Assembly: GCA_014803435.1 (NCBI GenBank)
Contig: JACYFD010000002.1
Span: 659,026 to 723,025, forward strand
Source of the DNA: Cellulosimicrobium terreum
GTDB lineage: Bacteria > Actinomycetota > Actinomycetes > Actinomycetales > Cellulomonadaceae
Direction: 5' to 3'
DNA length: 64,000 bases
The position numbers were made by a program, and so were the translations under genes. Positions 34,506-42,721 of the stretch are shown here, piece by piece. How positions within the stretch are numbered: the stretch's first letter is position 1; each line of letters starts with the position of its first letter. The notes under the pieces were generated by a model. The model saw only the letters and a list, made by a program, of their open reading frames with translations. It ran no database searches and was not told the DNA's origin.

Positions 34506-35714
34506 ATGCACCACCTCGCCTCAGGACGGACCGGGCTGTGGCTCGTCGGGGCCCGCGGATCGGTCGCCACGACCGCGACGCTCGGCCTCGCCGCCATCGC
34601 CGAGGGCCACGCCGACGCCGTCGGGTGCGTGACCGACCGCGAACCCTTCACCTCCGCCGCCCTCCCGTCGTTCGGCGACCTCGTCGTCGGCGGGCACGAC
34701 GTGAGCGACGTGTCGATGCTCAAGCACGCCGAGGTCCTGGTCGACGCCGGCATGATCCCGCCGCGCCTCCTCGCCGCCGCCCACCCCGCGCTCGAGCGGG
34801 CGGACGCCGAGGTGCGCCGCGGCTACGACACCCGGCCCGGCGCCACGGGCCAGGGCGAGAACGGTGAGTCCCAGCAGGCCGCCGCCGAGCGGCTCGCCGC
34901 GGACATCACCGACTTCCGCGAGCGCCACGACCTCGCGCGTGTCGTCGTGGTCGACCTCGCCTCCACCGAGCCGCTCCCCGAGCCGATCCCGGAGTTCTCG
35001 GACCGCGAGCTCCTCCTCGCCGCGCTCGCGGACCCGGCCCGCGCGGTCCTGCCGCCCAGCTCCGTCGTCGCCTACGCTGCGCTGCTCGCCGGCGCGCCGT
35101 ACGCGGGCTTCACGCCGTCGGCGAGCATGAACCTGCCGGTGCTCGTCGAGCTCGCGAAGGAGCGCGGCGTGCCCGTCGCGGGCCAGGACGGCAAGACGGG
35201 CCAGACGTGGCTGCGCACGATCCTCGCCCCGGCGTTCGCCGCGCGCGGGCTGCGCGTGCTGTCGTGGGCGGGCGCCAACCTGCTCGGCGGCGGTGACGGC
35301 GCGACGCTCGCCGACCCCCAGGCGGTGCAGAGCAAGCTCGTGTCCAAGTCGCGCGGCCTGCAGGACCTCACCGGGACGCGTGTGACCCCGCTCCACATCG
35401 ACAACGTGCCCGACCTGGGCGACATCAAGGTCGCGTGGGACCACGTGCACGTCGAGGGCTTCCTCGGTTCGCGCCTCACGCTCCAGACCACGTGGTCCGC
35501 GTACGACTCGATGCTCGCCGCGCCGCTCGTGCTCGACCTCGCGCGCCTGCTCGCGCTCGCGGACGCCGCGGGATACGCCGGCCCGGTGCCCGAGCTCGGC
35601 TTCTTCTTCAAGGACCCCTGGGGCAGCGACGTGCACGACTTCGCCGCGCAGACCGTCGCGCTCGCGCGGTGGGTCGAGGAGGCGGACACCCGGCTGGCCG
35701 CGGCCCGTCCATGA
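34506..35714 (+). CDS. Inositol-3-phosphate synthase family protein (first gene of ebo-variant operon)
   Basis: The protein has 402 residues from ATG 34506 with a GGGAG site. It has the NAD Rossmann motif LWLVGARGSVATT and the myo-inositol-1-phosphate synthase features PPSSVVAYAALLAGAPYAGF, GQDGKTGQTWLRTILAPAF, LLGGGDGATLADPQAVQSK and the late GFFFKDPWGS. The catalytic lysines seem retained. Canonical enzymes cyclise glucose-6-phosphate. A related protein (SCO3243) lies next to the prenyltransferase family SCO3242 in S. coelicolor, as here. In this operon it may make a polyol phosphate for a lipid-linked or trafficked compound; that is inference. The stop overlaps the next start as ATGA. Confidence 0.88.
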   Translation: MHHLASGRTGLWLVGARGSVATTATLGLAAIAEGHADAVGCVTDREPFTSAALPSFGDLVVGGHDVSDVSMLKHAEVLVDAGMIPPRLLAAAHPALERADAEVRRGYDTRPGATGQGENGESQQAAAERLAADITDFRERHDLARVVVVDLASTEPLPEPIPEFSDRELLLAALADPARAVLPPSSVVAYAALLAGAPYAGFTPSASMNLPVLVELAKERGVPVAGQDGKTGQTWLRTILAPAFAARGLRVLSWAGANLLGGGDGATLADPQAVQSKLVSKSRGLQDLTGTRVTPLHIDNVPDLGDIKVAWDHVHVEGFLGSRLTLQTTWSAYDSMLAAPLVLDLARLLALADAAGYAGPVPELGFFFKDPWGSDVHDFAAQTVALARWVEEADTRLAAARP

Positions 35715-36679
35715 GTACGAGGAGCTCCTCGCGCGCCTCGTTGCACGACCATCTCGAGCTCGTCCGGGCGCCTGCCGTCCTGTCGGTCCTCGGGGACACC
35801 CTGGCGGGGGCCGCGGCCGCAGGTCACCGGATCACGCCGCGTCGTGCGCTCCTCCCGCTCGCGTCCGCGTGCCTCTACGCGGGCGGGATGGCGCTCAACG
35901 ACTACGCCGACCGCCACCTGGACGCGCTCGAGCGGCCCGAGCGGCCCATCCCGTCGGGCCGCGTCTCGCCGCGTCGTGCGCTGCAGGTCGCGACCGGCCT
36001 CGGGGCGGCAGGCCTCGGCCTCGCCGCGGCGGGCGGCGGACGACGCGCGCTCGCCGTCGCCGTCCCGCTGGCCGCGAGCGTGTGGGCGTACGACGCCGTC
36101 GCCAAGGAGAGCCCCGCAGGCCCAGCGGTCATGGCCGCGTGCCGTGGCCTCGACGTCCTGCTCGGCGCGGGCGTCGGACACCTGCGCGCGGCGCTGCCCG
36201 CAGCGACGGCGCTGGCCGCGCACACCGCGGGCGTGACCGTCCTGTCGCGCGGCGAGGTCCACGGCACGACGACGCCCGTGGCGGCCGCCGTCGCGAGCGG
36301 CACCCTCACGGTCGCCGGGTCGGTCGTCGCCGGCGCGCTGCGCGGTCGCGGCGCCGAGCAGCCCGACGGCGGCACGCCGGCCGGCCGGGTCGCCACCGCC
36401 TCGCGCGTCGCGGCCGTCGTCGCCGCGGGCGCGTACGTCGCGACGTGCCTGCCCCCGCAGCTCGACGCCGCGCGCGAGCCGTCCGCCGAGAACGCGTTCA
36501 CCGCGACGAAGTCCGGCATCCGCTCGATGCTGCCCCTGCAGGCGGCCCTGGCCGCGCGGGGCGGGAACCTCGGCTCGGTGGGGGTCCTTGCGGTCGTCGA
36601 GGTCGCGGGCCGCGTGCTCCGGCGTGCCGGCCACCGCAGGAGCCGCCTCGGCGGTCCGGCCGAGATGAGCGAGTCGTGA
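35711..36679 (+). CDS. UbiA-type prenyltransferase (SCO3242/EboC-like)
   Basis: The protein has 322 residues, with seven to nine membrane segments. The first Asp-rich motif reads NDYADRHLDALERPERPIPSG, i.e. NDxxDxxxD for Mg2+/diphosphate binding, and the second region YDAVAKESPAGPAVMAACRGLDVLLG is present in shortened form. UbiA enzymes attach isoprenoid chains to aromatic or polar acceptors at the membrane. It is the EboC role in ebo operons. It overlaps both neighbours by four bases. Confidence 0.9.
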   Translation: MSTRSSSRASLHDHLELVRAPAVLSVLGDTLAGAAAAGHRITPRRALLPLASACLYAGGMALNDYADRHLDALERPERPIPSGRVSPRRALQVATGLGAAGLGLAAAGGGRRALAVAVPLAASVWAYDAVAKESPAGPAVMAACRGLDVLLGAGVGHLRAALPAATALAAHTAGVTVLSRGEVHGTTTPVAAAVASGTLTVAGSVVAGALRGRGAEQPDGGTPAGRVATASRVAAVVAAGAYVATCLPPQLDAAREPSAENAFTATKSGIRSMLPLQAALAARGGNLGSVGVLAVVEVAGRVLRRAGHRRSRLGGPAEMSES

Positions 36680-37677
36680 GCGCGCGGCGCGAGCCCGGCG
36701 CCGGCGTCGGGCCCGACCAGCTCCCGTTCACGCTCGGCTACGGCACCAACGGGTTCACCGACCACCCGCTCGACGACGTGCTCGACGTGCTCGACCACGA
36801 GGGCTACACCGCGGTCGCGCTCACGCTGGGCTTCCCGCACCTCGACCCGTTCGCGCCCGGCTGGGGCGAGCGCGTCGACGCGCTGCGGTCCCGCCTCGCA
36901 GGGCTGCGCGGCGGTCAGGGCATGCGGGTCGTCGTCGAGACGGGCACGCGGTTCCTCCTCGACCCGTACCGCAAGCACCGCCCGACGCTCGTCGACGCCG
37001 AGGCGGACGTCCGCATGGACTTCCTCGAGCGCGCGATCGAGATCGCGGCCGGGCTCGACGCCGAGTGCGTCTCGTTCTTCTCCGGCGTCCTGCCCGACGG
37101 CGCGTCCCCGGCCGACGGGTGGGCGCGGCTGCGGGACCGGCTCCCGGTACTCGTCGAGCACGCGCGCACCCACGGGGTGCGGATCTCGCTCGAGCCCGAG
37201 CCCGGGATGCTCGTCGAGACCGTCGCGGACGCGCTGCGGCTCTTCTCGGAGATCGGCTGGTCGACCGGCGTCGGCGCGGTGCCTCCGGAGCTGGGCGTCA
37301 CCGTCGACGTGGGGCACTGCCTCGTCGTCGAGCCCGAGGGGGTCGTCGGCGCGCTGCACGCGGCGGCACCGTACCTCGCGAACGTCCAGCTCGACGACAT
37401 GCCGTCCACCCACCACGAGCACCGGCCGTTCGGCGAGGGCGAGATCGACCTGCCGCTCGTCCTGGCGACCCTTGCCGACGTCGGGTACACCGGGGTCGCG
37501 GCCGTCGAGCTGCCGCGTCACTCCTACGACGCGCCAGGGCTCGCGCACCGCAGCATGACAGCGCTGTGCGACGCCTGGGCGGCCCGACCGACGGGCGTCT
37601 CCCCGGAGCACGACCCGCACGAGACCGCCGACCAGGGCGGCCCGCGTGAACCTCGCGACACCCAGGAGGTGCCATGA
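36676..37677 (+). CDS. TIM-barrel sugar phosphate isomerase/epimerase-like protein
   Basis: The protein has 333 residues from GTG 36676, overlapping the prenyltransferase stop. It has the AP-endonuclease-2-type barrel, with metal-ligand residues in VVVETGTRFLLDP, SLEPEPGMLVE (Glu), TVDVGHCLVV (Asp, His), NVQLDDMPSTHHEHRPFGEGEIDLP (Asp and His) and AVELPRHSYDAP (Glu). The barrel is distinct from the later EboE gene. In most ebo operons only one barrel of this type is present, so this is an extra component. Substrate unknown. Confidence 0.86.
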   Translation: MSARREPGAGVGPDQLPFTLGYGTNGFTDHPLDDVLDVLDHEGYTAVALTLGFPHLDPFAPGWGERVDALRSRLAGLRGGQGMRVVVETGTRFLLDPYRKHRPTLVDAEADVRMDFLERAIEIAAGLDAECVSFFSGVLPDGASPADGWARLRDRLPVLVEHARTHGVRISLEPEPGMLVETVADALRLFSEIGWSTGVGAVPPELGVTVDVGHCLVVEPEGVVGALHAAAPYLANVQLDDMPSTHHEHRPFGEGEIDLPLVLATLADVGYTGVAAVELPRHSYDAPGLAHRSMTALCDAWAARPTGVSPEHDPHETADQGGPREPRDTQEVP

Positions 37678-38351
37678 CCTGGCCCGAGACCCCCGCGCCG
37701 ACCGGCGCACCCACCGACGGCGAGAGCTGGCTCGCGCAGGCCCGCGCCGACGTCGCCCGCGACCCCGGGACCGTGACACGGGCGTTCGCGCTCGCCGGGC
37801 GCAAGATCGGCCGGACGTCGCTGCACCCGGACACCGACCCGGTGGGCGTCCTGCACGGCACGGTCGACGACGCCGCGCGCGCGTCCCTCGTCGTGGCGCT
37901 CGCCGACGCGACGGGCGACGCGGCGGCGTTCGCGGCTGCCCTCGCCGACCTGTACCAGCTCGGTGACACGGCCGAGCGGCGCGGGGTCCTGCGGGGCCTC
38001 GACGCGCTCGTCGAGCGCGGTGAGCTCCCGGCCGAGGTCGTCGGCGTGGGCACCGATCTCGCGGCGGACGCCCTGCGGACCAACGACCAGAGCCTCGTCG
38101 CCACGGCCGTCGGACCCTTCGCCGCCGCGCACCTCGACCAGCACGCGTGGCGCCACGCCGTCCTCAAGCTCGTGTTCATGGGCGTGAGTCTCGACGCAGT
38201 CGCGGGGCTCGGCGACCGCTCCGACGACGAGCTCGCACGCATGGCCCGCGACTTCGCGGCCGAGCGTCGTGCGGCCGGTCGTGCCGTGCCCGACGACGTC
38301 GCCCGGCTCGCCCCGGACGTTCTCCTGACCAGCACCGAGAGGGACGCCTGA
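37674..38351 (+). CDS. eboA: EboA domain protein
   Basis: The protein has 225 residues from ATG 37674. It is helical and soluble, with the EboA-type C-terminal pattern ALRTNDQSLVATAVGPFAAAHLDQHAWRHAVLKLVFMGVSL and the conserved ARDFAAERRAAGR that follows. EboA has no assigned biochemistry; in cyanobacteria the ebo operon is needed to move a scytonemin precursor to the periplasm. It overlaps the TIM-barrel gene by four bases and the next ATG shares the last base of its stop. Identification rests on motif similarity plus operon context. Confidence 0.82.
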   Translation: MTWPETPAPTGAPTDGESWLAQARADVARDPGTVTRAFALAGRKIGRTSLHPDTDPVGVLHGTVDDAARASLVVALADATGDAAAFAAALADLYQLGDTAERRGVLRGLDALVERGELPAEVVGVGTDLAADALRTNDQSLVATAVGPFAAAHLDQHAWRHAVLKLVFMGVSLDAVAGLGDRSDDELARMARDFAAERRAAGRAVPDDVARLAPDVLLTSTERDA

Positions 38352-39229
38352 TGCGCATCTTCGACCCCCACATCCACATGACGAGCCGCACCACGGACGA
38401 CTACGAGGCGATGTACGCCGCGGGCGTGCGCGCGATCGTCGAGCCCGCGTTCTGGCTCGGCCAGCCGCGCACGAGCGTCGGGTCGTTCCTCGACTACTTC
38501 GACGCCCTGCTGGGCTGGGAGAGGTTCCGGGCGGCGCAGTTCGGGATCCGGCACCACGCGACGATCGCGCTCAACCCCAAGGAGGCCAACGACGCCCGCT
38601 GCCGCGAGGTGCTGGACGAGATCCCGCGCTACCTGCTCAAGGACGGTGTGGTCGCGGTCGGCGAGGTCGGCTACGACTCGATGACGCCCGAGGAGGACGA
38701 CGTGTTCGCGCGTCAGCTCCAGATGGCGCGCGACGCCGGGCTCCCCGTGCTCGTGCACACGCCGCACCGGGACAAGCTCGCGGGCACCGGCCGCACGCTC
38801 GACGTCGTCAGCGAGTCGGAGATCGCACCCGAGCACGTGCTCGTCGACCACCTCAACGAGACCAACGTCGCGCTCGTGCTCGACGCCGGGGCGTGGGCAG
38901 GGTTCTCGATCTACCCGGACACGAAGATGGACGAGGACCGCATGGTCGCGATCCTCCAGGAGCACGGGACGGAGCGGATGATCGTCAACTCCGCCGCGGA
39001 CTGGGGGCGCTCCGACCCCCTCAAGACGCTCAAGACGGGGCGCGCGATGCTCGCGGCCGGGTTCTCCGACGACGACGTCGACCGCGTGCTGTGGCGCAAC
39101 CCCGTGGAGTTCTACGGGCAGTCGGGCAACCTCGTGCTCGACCCCGTGCCGGGCTTCGTCGACGGCGGCCTCCCGACGCCGGGCGTCGAGTTCGAGGGCT
39201 CGTCCGTCCTGCGCGGCGTCCGGGCCTGA
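38351..39229 (+). CDS. TatD-family metal-dependent hydrolase (EboB-like)
   Basis: The protein has 292 residues. The metal ligands follow the TatD order: DPHIHM (His7, His9), VAVGEVGYDSM (Glu), PVLVHTPHR (His), VDHLNE (His) and NSAADWG (Asp). TatD enzymes are usually nucleases; the EboB subfamily acts in an unknown step of metabolite traffic. Its ATG shares a base with the eboA stop (TGATG). Confidence 0.9.
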   Translation: MRIFDPHIHMTSRTTDDYEAMYAAGVRAIVEPAFWLGQPRTSVGSFLDYFDALLGWERFRAAQFGIRHHATIALNPKEANDARCREVLDEIPRYLLKDGVVAVGEVGYDSMTPEEDDVFARQLQMARDAGLPVLVHTPHRDKLAGTGRTLDVVSESEIAPEHVLVDHLNETNVALVLDAGAWAGFSIYPDTKMDEDRMVAILQEHGTERMIVNSAADWGRSDPLKTLKTGRAMLAAGFSDDDVDRVLWRNPVEFYGQSGNLVLDPVPGFVDGGLPTPGVEFEGSSVLRGVRA

Positions 39230-39250
39230 CCGGGGATCGGAGCTGCTCAC

Positions 39251-40420
39251 GTGCTTCTCTCGTACTGCACCAACGTCCACCCCGCGGAGGACCTCGACGG
39301 CGTGCTCGACCAGCTCGCGCGCTACGCCGCCCCCGTGCGCGAGGCCGCGGGACTCGACGTGCTCGGCGTCGGGCTGTGGATGCCGGCGGTGCTCGCGCAC
39401 CGGCTCGCGGGCTCGCCGGACGACCGGGACCGGCTGCGCACGGCGCTCGCCGAGCACCGCCTCCAGGTGCACACGCTCAACGCCTTCCCGTACGGCGGCT
39501 TCCACGCGGACGTCGTGAAGCTCGACGTCTACACGCCCACCTGGGCCGACCCCGAGCGGCTCGCCTACACGCTCGAGTGCGCGCAGGTGCTGGCGGACCT
39601 CCTGCCCGACGGTGCGGACGGGTCGATCTCGACGCTGCCGCTGGCGTGGCGCGAGCCGTGGACCGACGCCGACGACGAGTCCGCGACGCGTGCGTTCGCC
39701 GAGCTCTCGGCCGGGCTGCGGGACCTGCGCGAGCGCACGGGCAGGACCGTGCGCGTCGCGGTCGAGCCCGAGCCCGGGTGCGTCCTCGACACGGTCGAGG
39801 ACGTCGTGACCTGGCTCGCCGCACGCACCGACCGGGGGATCGACCCCGAGCACGTGGGCGTCTGCCTCGACACGTGCCATCTCGCGGTGTCGTTCGCGGA
39901 CCCGGCCGGGGCGGTACGCCGCATCACCGACGCCGGGCTGCGCGTGGTCAAGGTGCAGGCGTCCGCGGCGCTGCACATCGCCGACCCCGCCGAGGACGCG
40001 GCACGCGGCGCCGTCGCCGGCTTCGTCGAGAAGCGCTACATCCACCAGGTCCGTGAGCTGGCCGCCGACGGCACGGTCCTCGCCGCGGACGACCTGCCCG
40101 ACGCGCTGGGCGACGGTCCCGGGCAGGGCCTGCCCGCGCAGGGGCCGTGGCGCGTGCACTTCCACGTCCCGCTGCACCACGAGCCCGCCGCGCCCCTGGC
40201 GGCGACGACGGACGTGCTGCGCACCGCGGTCGAGGCCGTCCGCTCCGCGGCGCACGGCGAGGACGCCCACCTCGACGTCGAGACGTACACCTGGGCCGTG
40301 CTGCCCGAGGGCGCGGCGACCGACTCGCTCGTCGCCGGCATCGCGGCCGAGCTCCGCTGGGCCACCACCCACCTCGCCGCCGAGGACGAGGGACGCACCA
40401 CCACCAGGAGGACCGCATGA
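39251..40420 (+). CDS. eboE: Metabolite traffic protein EboE (TIM barrel)
   Basis: The protein has 389 residues from GTG 39251, the only gene of the operon not overlapping its upstream neighbour (21-bp gap with a GGAG site). Family features: MLLSYCTNVHPAEDLDGVL at the start, LQVHTLNAFPYGGFHADVVKLDVYTPTW, VAVEPEPGCVLDTVED, VGVCLDTCHLAVSF, and the later VHFHVPLHHEP, ETYTW. It is an AP-endonuclease-type barrel with Glu, Asp and His metal ligands. The stop overlaps the next gene as ATGA. Confidence 0.9.
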   Translation: MLLSYCTNVHPAEDLDGVLDQLARYAAPVREAAGLDVLGVGLWMPAVLAHRLAGSPDDRDRLRTALAEHRLQVHTLNAFPYGGFHADVVKLDVYTPTWADPERLAYTLECAQVLADLLPDGADGSISTLPLAWREPWTDADDESATRAFAELSAGLRDLRERTGRTVRVAVEPEPGCVLDTVEDVVTWLAARTDRGIDPEHVGVCLDTCHLAVSFADPAGAVRRITDAGLRVVKVQASAALHIADPAEDAARGAVAGFVEKRYIHQVRELAADGTVLAADDLPDALGDGPGQGLPAQGPWRVHFHVPLHHEPAAPLAATTDVLRTAVEAVRSAAHGEDAHLDVETYTWAVLPEGAATDSLVAGIAAELRWATTHLAAEDEGRTTTRRTA

Positions 40421-41835
40421 AGCCCGTGCTGCTGCTCGACGTCGTCGGGCTCACCGCGAAGACCCTCGCCCACATGCCGCGGCTGCGTGCGCTCGCCGAC
40501 AACGGTTGGCAGTCCGAGCTCGCGACGATCCTGCCCGCCGTGACCTGCTCCGTGCAGTCCACGATGCTCACCGGCCTCAGCCCGGCCGAGCACGGGATCG
40601 TCGGCAACGGGTGGTACTTCCGCGAGCTGGGCGACGTGTACCTGTGGCGTCAGCACAACCGGCTGGTCGAGGGCGAGAAGCTGTGGGAGGCGGCCCGGCG
40701 CGCGCGCACCGGGTACGAGGCCGCGAACGTGTGCTGGTGGTACGCGATGGGCATGACGACCGACGTCACGGTCACCCCGCGTCCCGTCTACCACGCGGAC
40801 GGCCGCAAGTCGCCCGACGCGTACGTCCGCCCGCCCGCGCTGCACGACGACCTCGTCGGCCGGTTCGGCGAGTTCCCGCTCTTCACCTACTGGGGACCGA
40901 CGGCGTCCATCGCGTCCTCGCGCTGGATCGTCGACGCGACCCGCCACGTCCTGCGCACGCAGGCTCCCGACCTCACCATGGCGTACGTCCCGCACCTCGA
41001 CTACGACCTGCAGCGGTTCGGGCCCGACGCCCCGCAGGCGGACGCCGCCGCGGCCGAGCTCGACCAGGTGCTCGCACCCCTGCTCGACGACGCCGCGAAC
41101 CAGGGTGTGACCGTGGTCGCCGTGTCCGAGTACGGCATCGCGGGTGCCGACCGTCCCGTGCACCTCAACCGCATCCTGCGACGCGAGGGCCTGCTCGAGG
41201 TGTACGTGCAGGACGGCAAGGAGCAGCTCGACCCGTGGACGTCGCGCGCGTTCGCCGTCGCCGACCACCAGGTCGCGCACGTCTACCTGGGCGACCAGCA
41301 GGACACCTCCCTGCGGCGCCGGGTCGCCGACCTGCTGCGGACCGTGCCCGGCGTGGACGAGGTGCTCGACCGCGAGGCGCAGGCCCGGTACGGGCTCGAC
41401 CACGAGCGGTCGGGCGACCTCGTCGTCGTCGCGGAGCCCGGCGCGTGGTTCACGTACTACTTCTGGCTCGACGACGACCGCGCGCCCGACTACGCGCGCG
41501 GCGTCGACATCCACCGCAAGCCCGGCTACGACCCGGCCGAGCTGTTCTTCGACCCCGCCGACCCGCTCGCGAAGGCGAAGGCGGGGATGAACCTGGTGAA
41601 GAAGAAGCTCGGCCTGCGGTACGCGATGAGCACCGTCCCGCTCGACGCGTCGTACGTCCAGGGCTCGCACGGCCGGCTCCCGGACTCGTCCGCGGACACG
41701 CCGCTCGTGCTGTGCTCCGACCCGGACGTGCCGGCGTCCGTCGCCGGGCTCGTCGCGTCCGACGACGGTCAGGTGCCGGCGGCCGCGATCAAGGGCCTCG
41801 TGCTGGAGCTCCAGGGCCTCGGCGCACGCGTCTGA
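40417..41835 (+). CDS. Alkaline-phosphatase-superfamily protein (EboF-like)
   Basis: The protein has 472 residues from ATG 40417 with an AGGAGGA site. It has the phosphodiesterase/nucleotide pyrophosphatase fold: metal Asp in LLLDVVGLT, the nucleophile Thr region LPAVTCSVQSTMLTG, AYVPHLDYDLQRFGP and ADHQVAHVYL. The usual SDHGM metal motif reads SEYGI, so two of the expected ligands are changed; I believe this is a trait of this subgroup, but metal binding needs testing. It is the last gene of the operon. The DUF4241 gene is convergent with it. Confidence 0.88.
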   Translation: MKPVLLLDVVGLTAKTLAHMPRLRALADNGWQSELATILPAVTCSVQSTMLTGLSPAEHGIVGNGWYFRELGDVYLWRQHNRLVEGEKLWEAARRARTGYEAANVCWWYAMGMTTDVTVTPRPVYHADGRKSPDAYVRPPALHDDLVGRFGEFPLFTYWGPTASIASSRWIVDATRHVLRTQAPDLTMAYVPHLDYDLQRFGPDAPQADAAAAELDQVLAPLLDDAANQGVTVVAVSEYGIAGADRPVHLNRILRREGLLEVYVQDGKEQLDPWTSRAFAVADHQVAHVYLGDQQDTSLRRRVADLLRTVPGVDEVLDREAQARYGLDHERSGDLVVVAEPGAWFTYYFWLDDDRAPDYARGVDIHRKPGYDPAELFFDPADPLAKAKAGMNLVKKKLGLRYAMSTVPLDASYVQGSHGRLPDSSADTPLVLCSDPDVPASVAGLVASDDGQVPAAAIKGLVLELQGLGARV

Positions 41836-41836
41836 C

Positions 41837-41901
41837 CGGGCGGTCAGGTCGGGCGGTCAGGTCGGTCGGTCAGGTCCGTCGGTCAGGTCGGCGAGGTCAG
41901 T
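41837..41901. repeat. 13-bp tandem repeat (five copies)
   Basis: Units of consensus CGGKCGGTCAGGT: the first two are identical and the last is degenerate and runs into the stop of the DUF4241 gene. It fills the 61 bp between the two convergent genes. Confidence 0.88.
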
Positions 41902-42601
41902 CCTCGTCGTCGTCCTCGTCGTCCGGGACGGCGACGAGGAGATCGATGTGCACGCCCAGGACCGTGCCGTCCGCGGCGACCGTCCGCACGAGCGGGTAGA
42001 AGCCGTCGCCCCAGCCCGAGTGGGCGAGCACGACGTTCTCGCCTGCTGTCGCACCGGGCAGCCCGATGTTCGCGACACCCTCGAACAGGTGCTCCTCGGA
42101 GTCCATGAGCGAGAACCAGCTCGTGTCCTCGCCGGTGTCGAAGAGGGAGTCGTACCAGTCGTCGTCCGGCATGAGGGCGGCGATCGCGTCGGCGTCGGCG
42201 AACGCCACCGAGCCCGTGTCGACCGGGACCGTCCAGGCGCTGCCCTCGGGAGGCGTCTCGAGCCTGGCGGGGACGACCGGCTCGACCCGTGCGACCTCGC
42301 CCTCCGCCAGCACGACGCTGAGGTAGGCCTCCCGTGGGTGCGAGCCGTCCTGCTCGTCCGAGACGTCCGCGACGGTGACGCGCACGGGGTGCCGGCCGGG
42401 CGGGACCTCCACGACGAGGCCCTCGCCGAGCGTCACGAACGGATCGGACGCCTCGAGCCGACCGCTCGTGACGACGAGCTCGCCGAGGTCGTGCACCGTC
42501 AGCGCGTAGTCGGGGCCGTCGGCGGCGCCCGTACCCGGCGCTCGGCCGGGCCGCAGGGCGAAGAACCTGTCGGGGGTCGGGAAGTCGCTCACGAGGGCCA
42601 C
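41897..42601 (-). CDS. DUF4241 domain protein
   Basis: The protein has 234 residues from ATG 42601. It shows the DUF4241 pattern: LGELVVTSGRLEASDPFV, VVEVPPGRHPVRVTVADV, and near the C-terminus ANIGLPGATAGENVVLAHSGWGDGFYPLVRTVAADGTVLGVHIDLLV. The last residues are acidic (PDDEDDDED). Some DUF4241 proteins act as immunity proteins to secreted toxins; no toxin gene is next to it, so this is not claimed. The 13-bp tandem repeats reach its stop codon. Confidence 0.8.
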   Translation of the reverse strand: MALVSDFPTPDRFFALRPGRAPGTGAADGPDYALTVHDLGELVVTSGRLEASDPFVTLGEGLVVEVPPGRHPVRVTVADVSDEQDGSHPREAYLSVVLAEGEVARVEPVVPARLETPPEGSAWTVPVDTGSVAFADADAIAALMPDDDWYDSLFDTGEDTSWFSLMDSEEHLFEGVANIGLPGATAGENVVLAHSGWGDGFYPLVRTVAADGTVLGVHIDLLVAVPDDEDDDED

Positions 42602-42622
42602 GGTAACGGAACCGTGGACGCG

Positions 42623-42658
42623 GCGAGGGCCGCCACCCGGACGGGTGGCGGCCCTCGC
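42623..42658 (-). terminator. Terminator downstream of the subtilase gene
   Basis: A 17-bp perfect stem (42623-42639 with 42642-42658) lies 64 bp after the subtilase stop on its strand, just before the DUF4241 start. Confidence 0.75.
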
Positions 42659-42721
42659 CTGTCGGTCCTGCCGTCGGTCCCCGACGCGCTCCTCGACGTC
42701 GTTGATGTCCTGGGGCCGTGA

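Noticed and set aside
41897-42601. DUF4241 protein as immunity protein of a toxin system
   Set aside because: No polymorphic toxin or secretion gene is adjacent, so there is no support from context.
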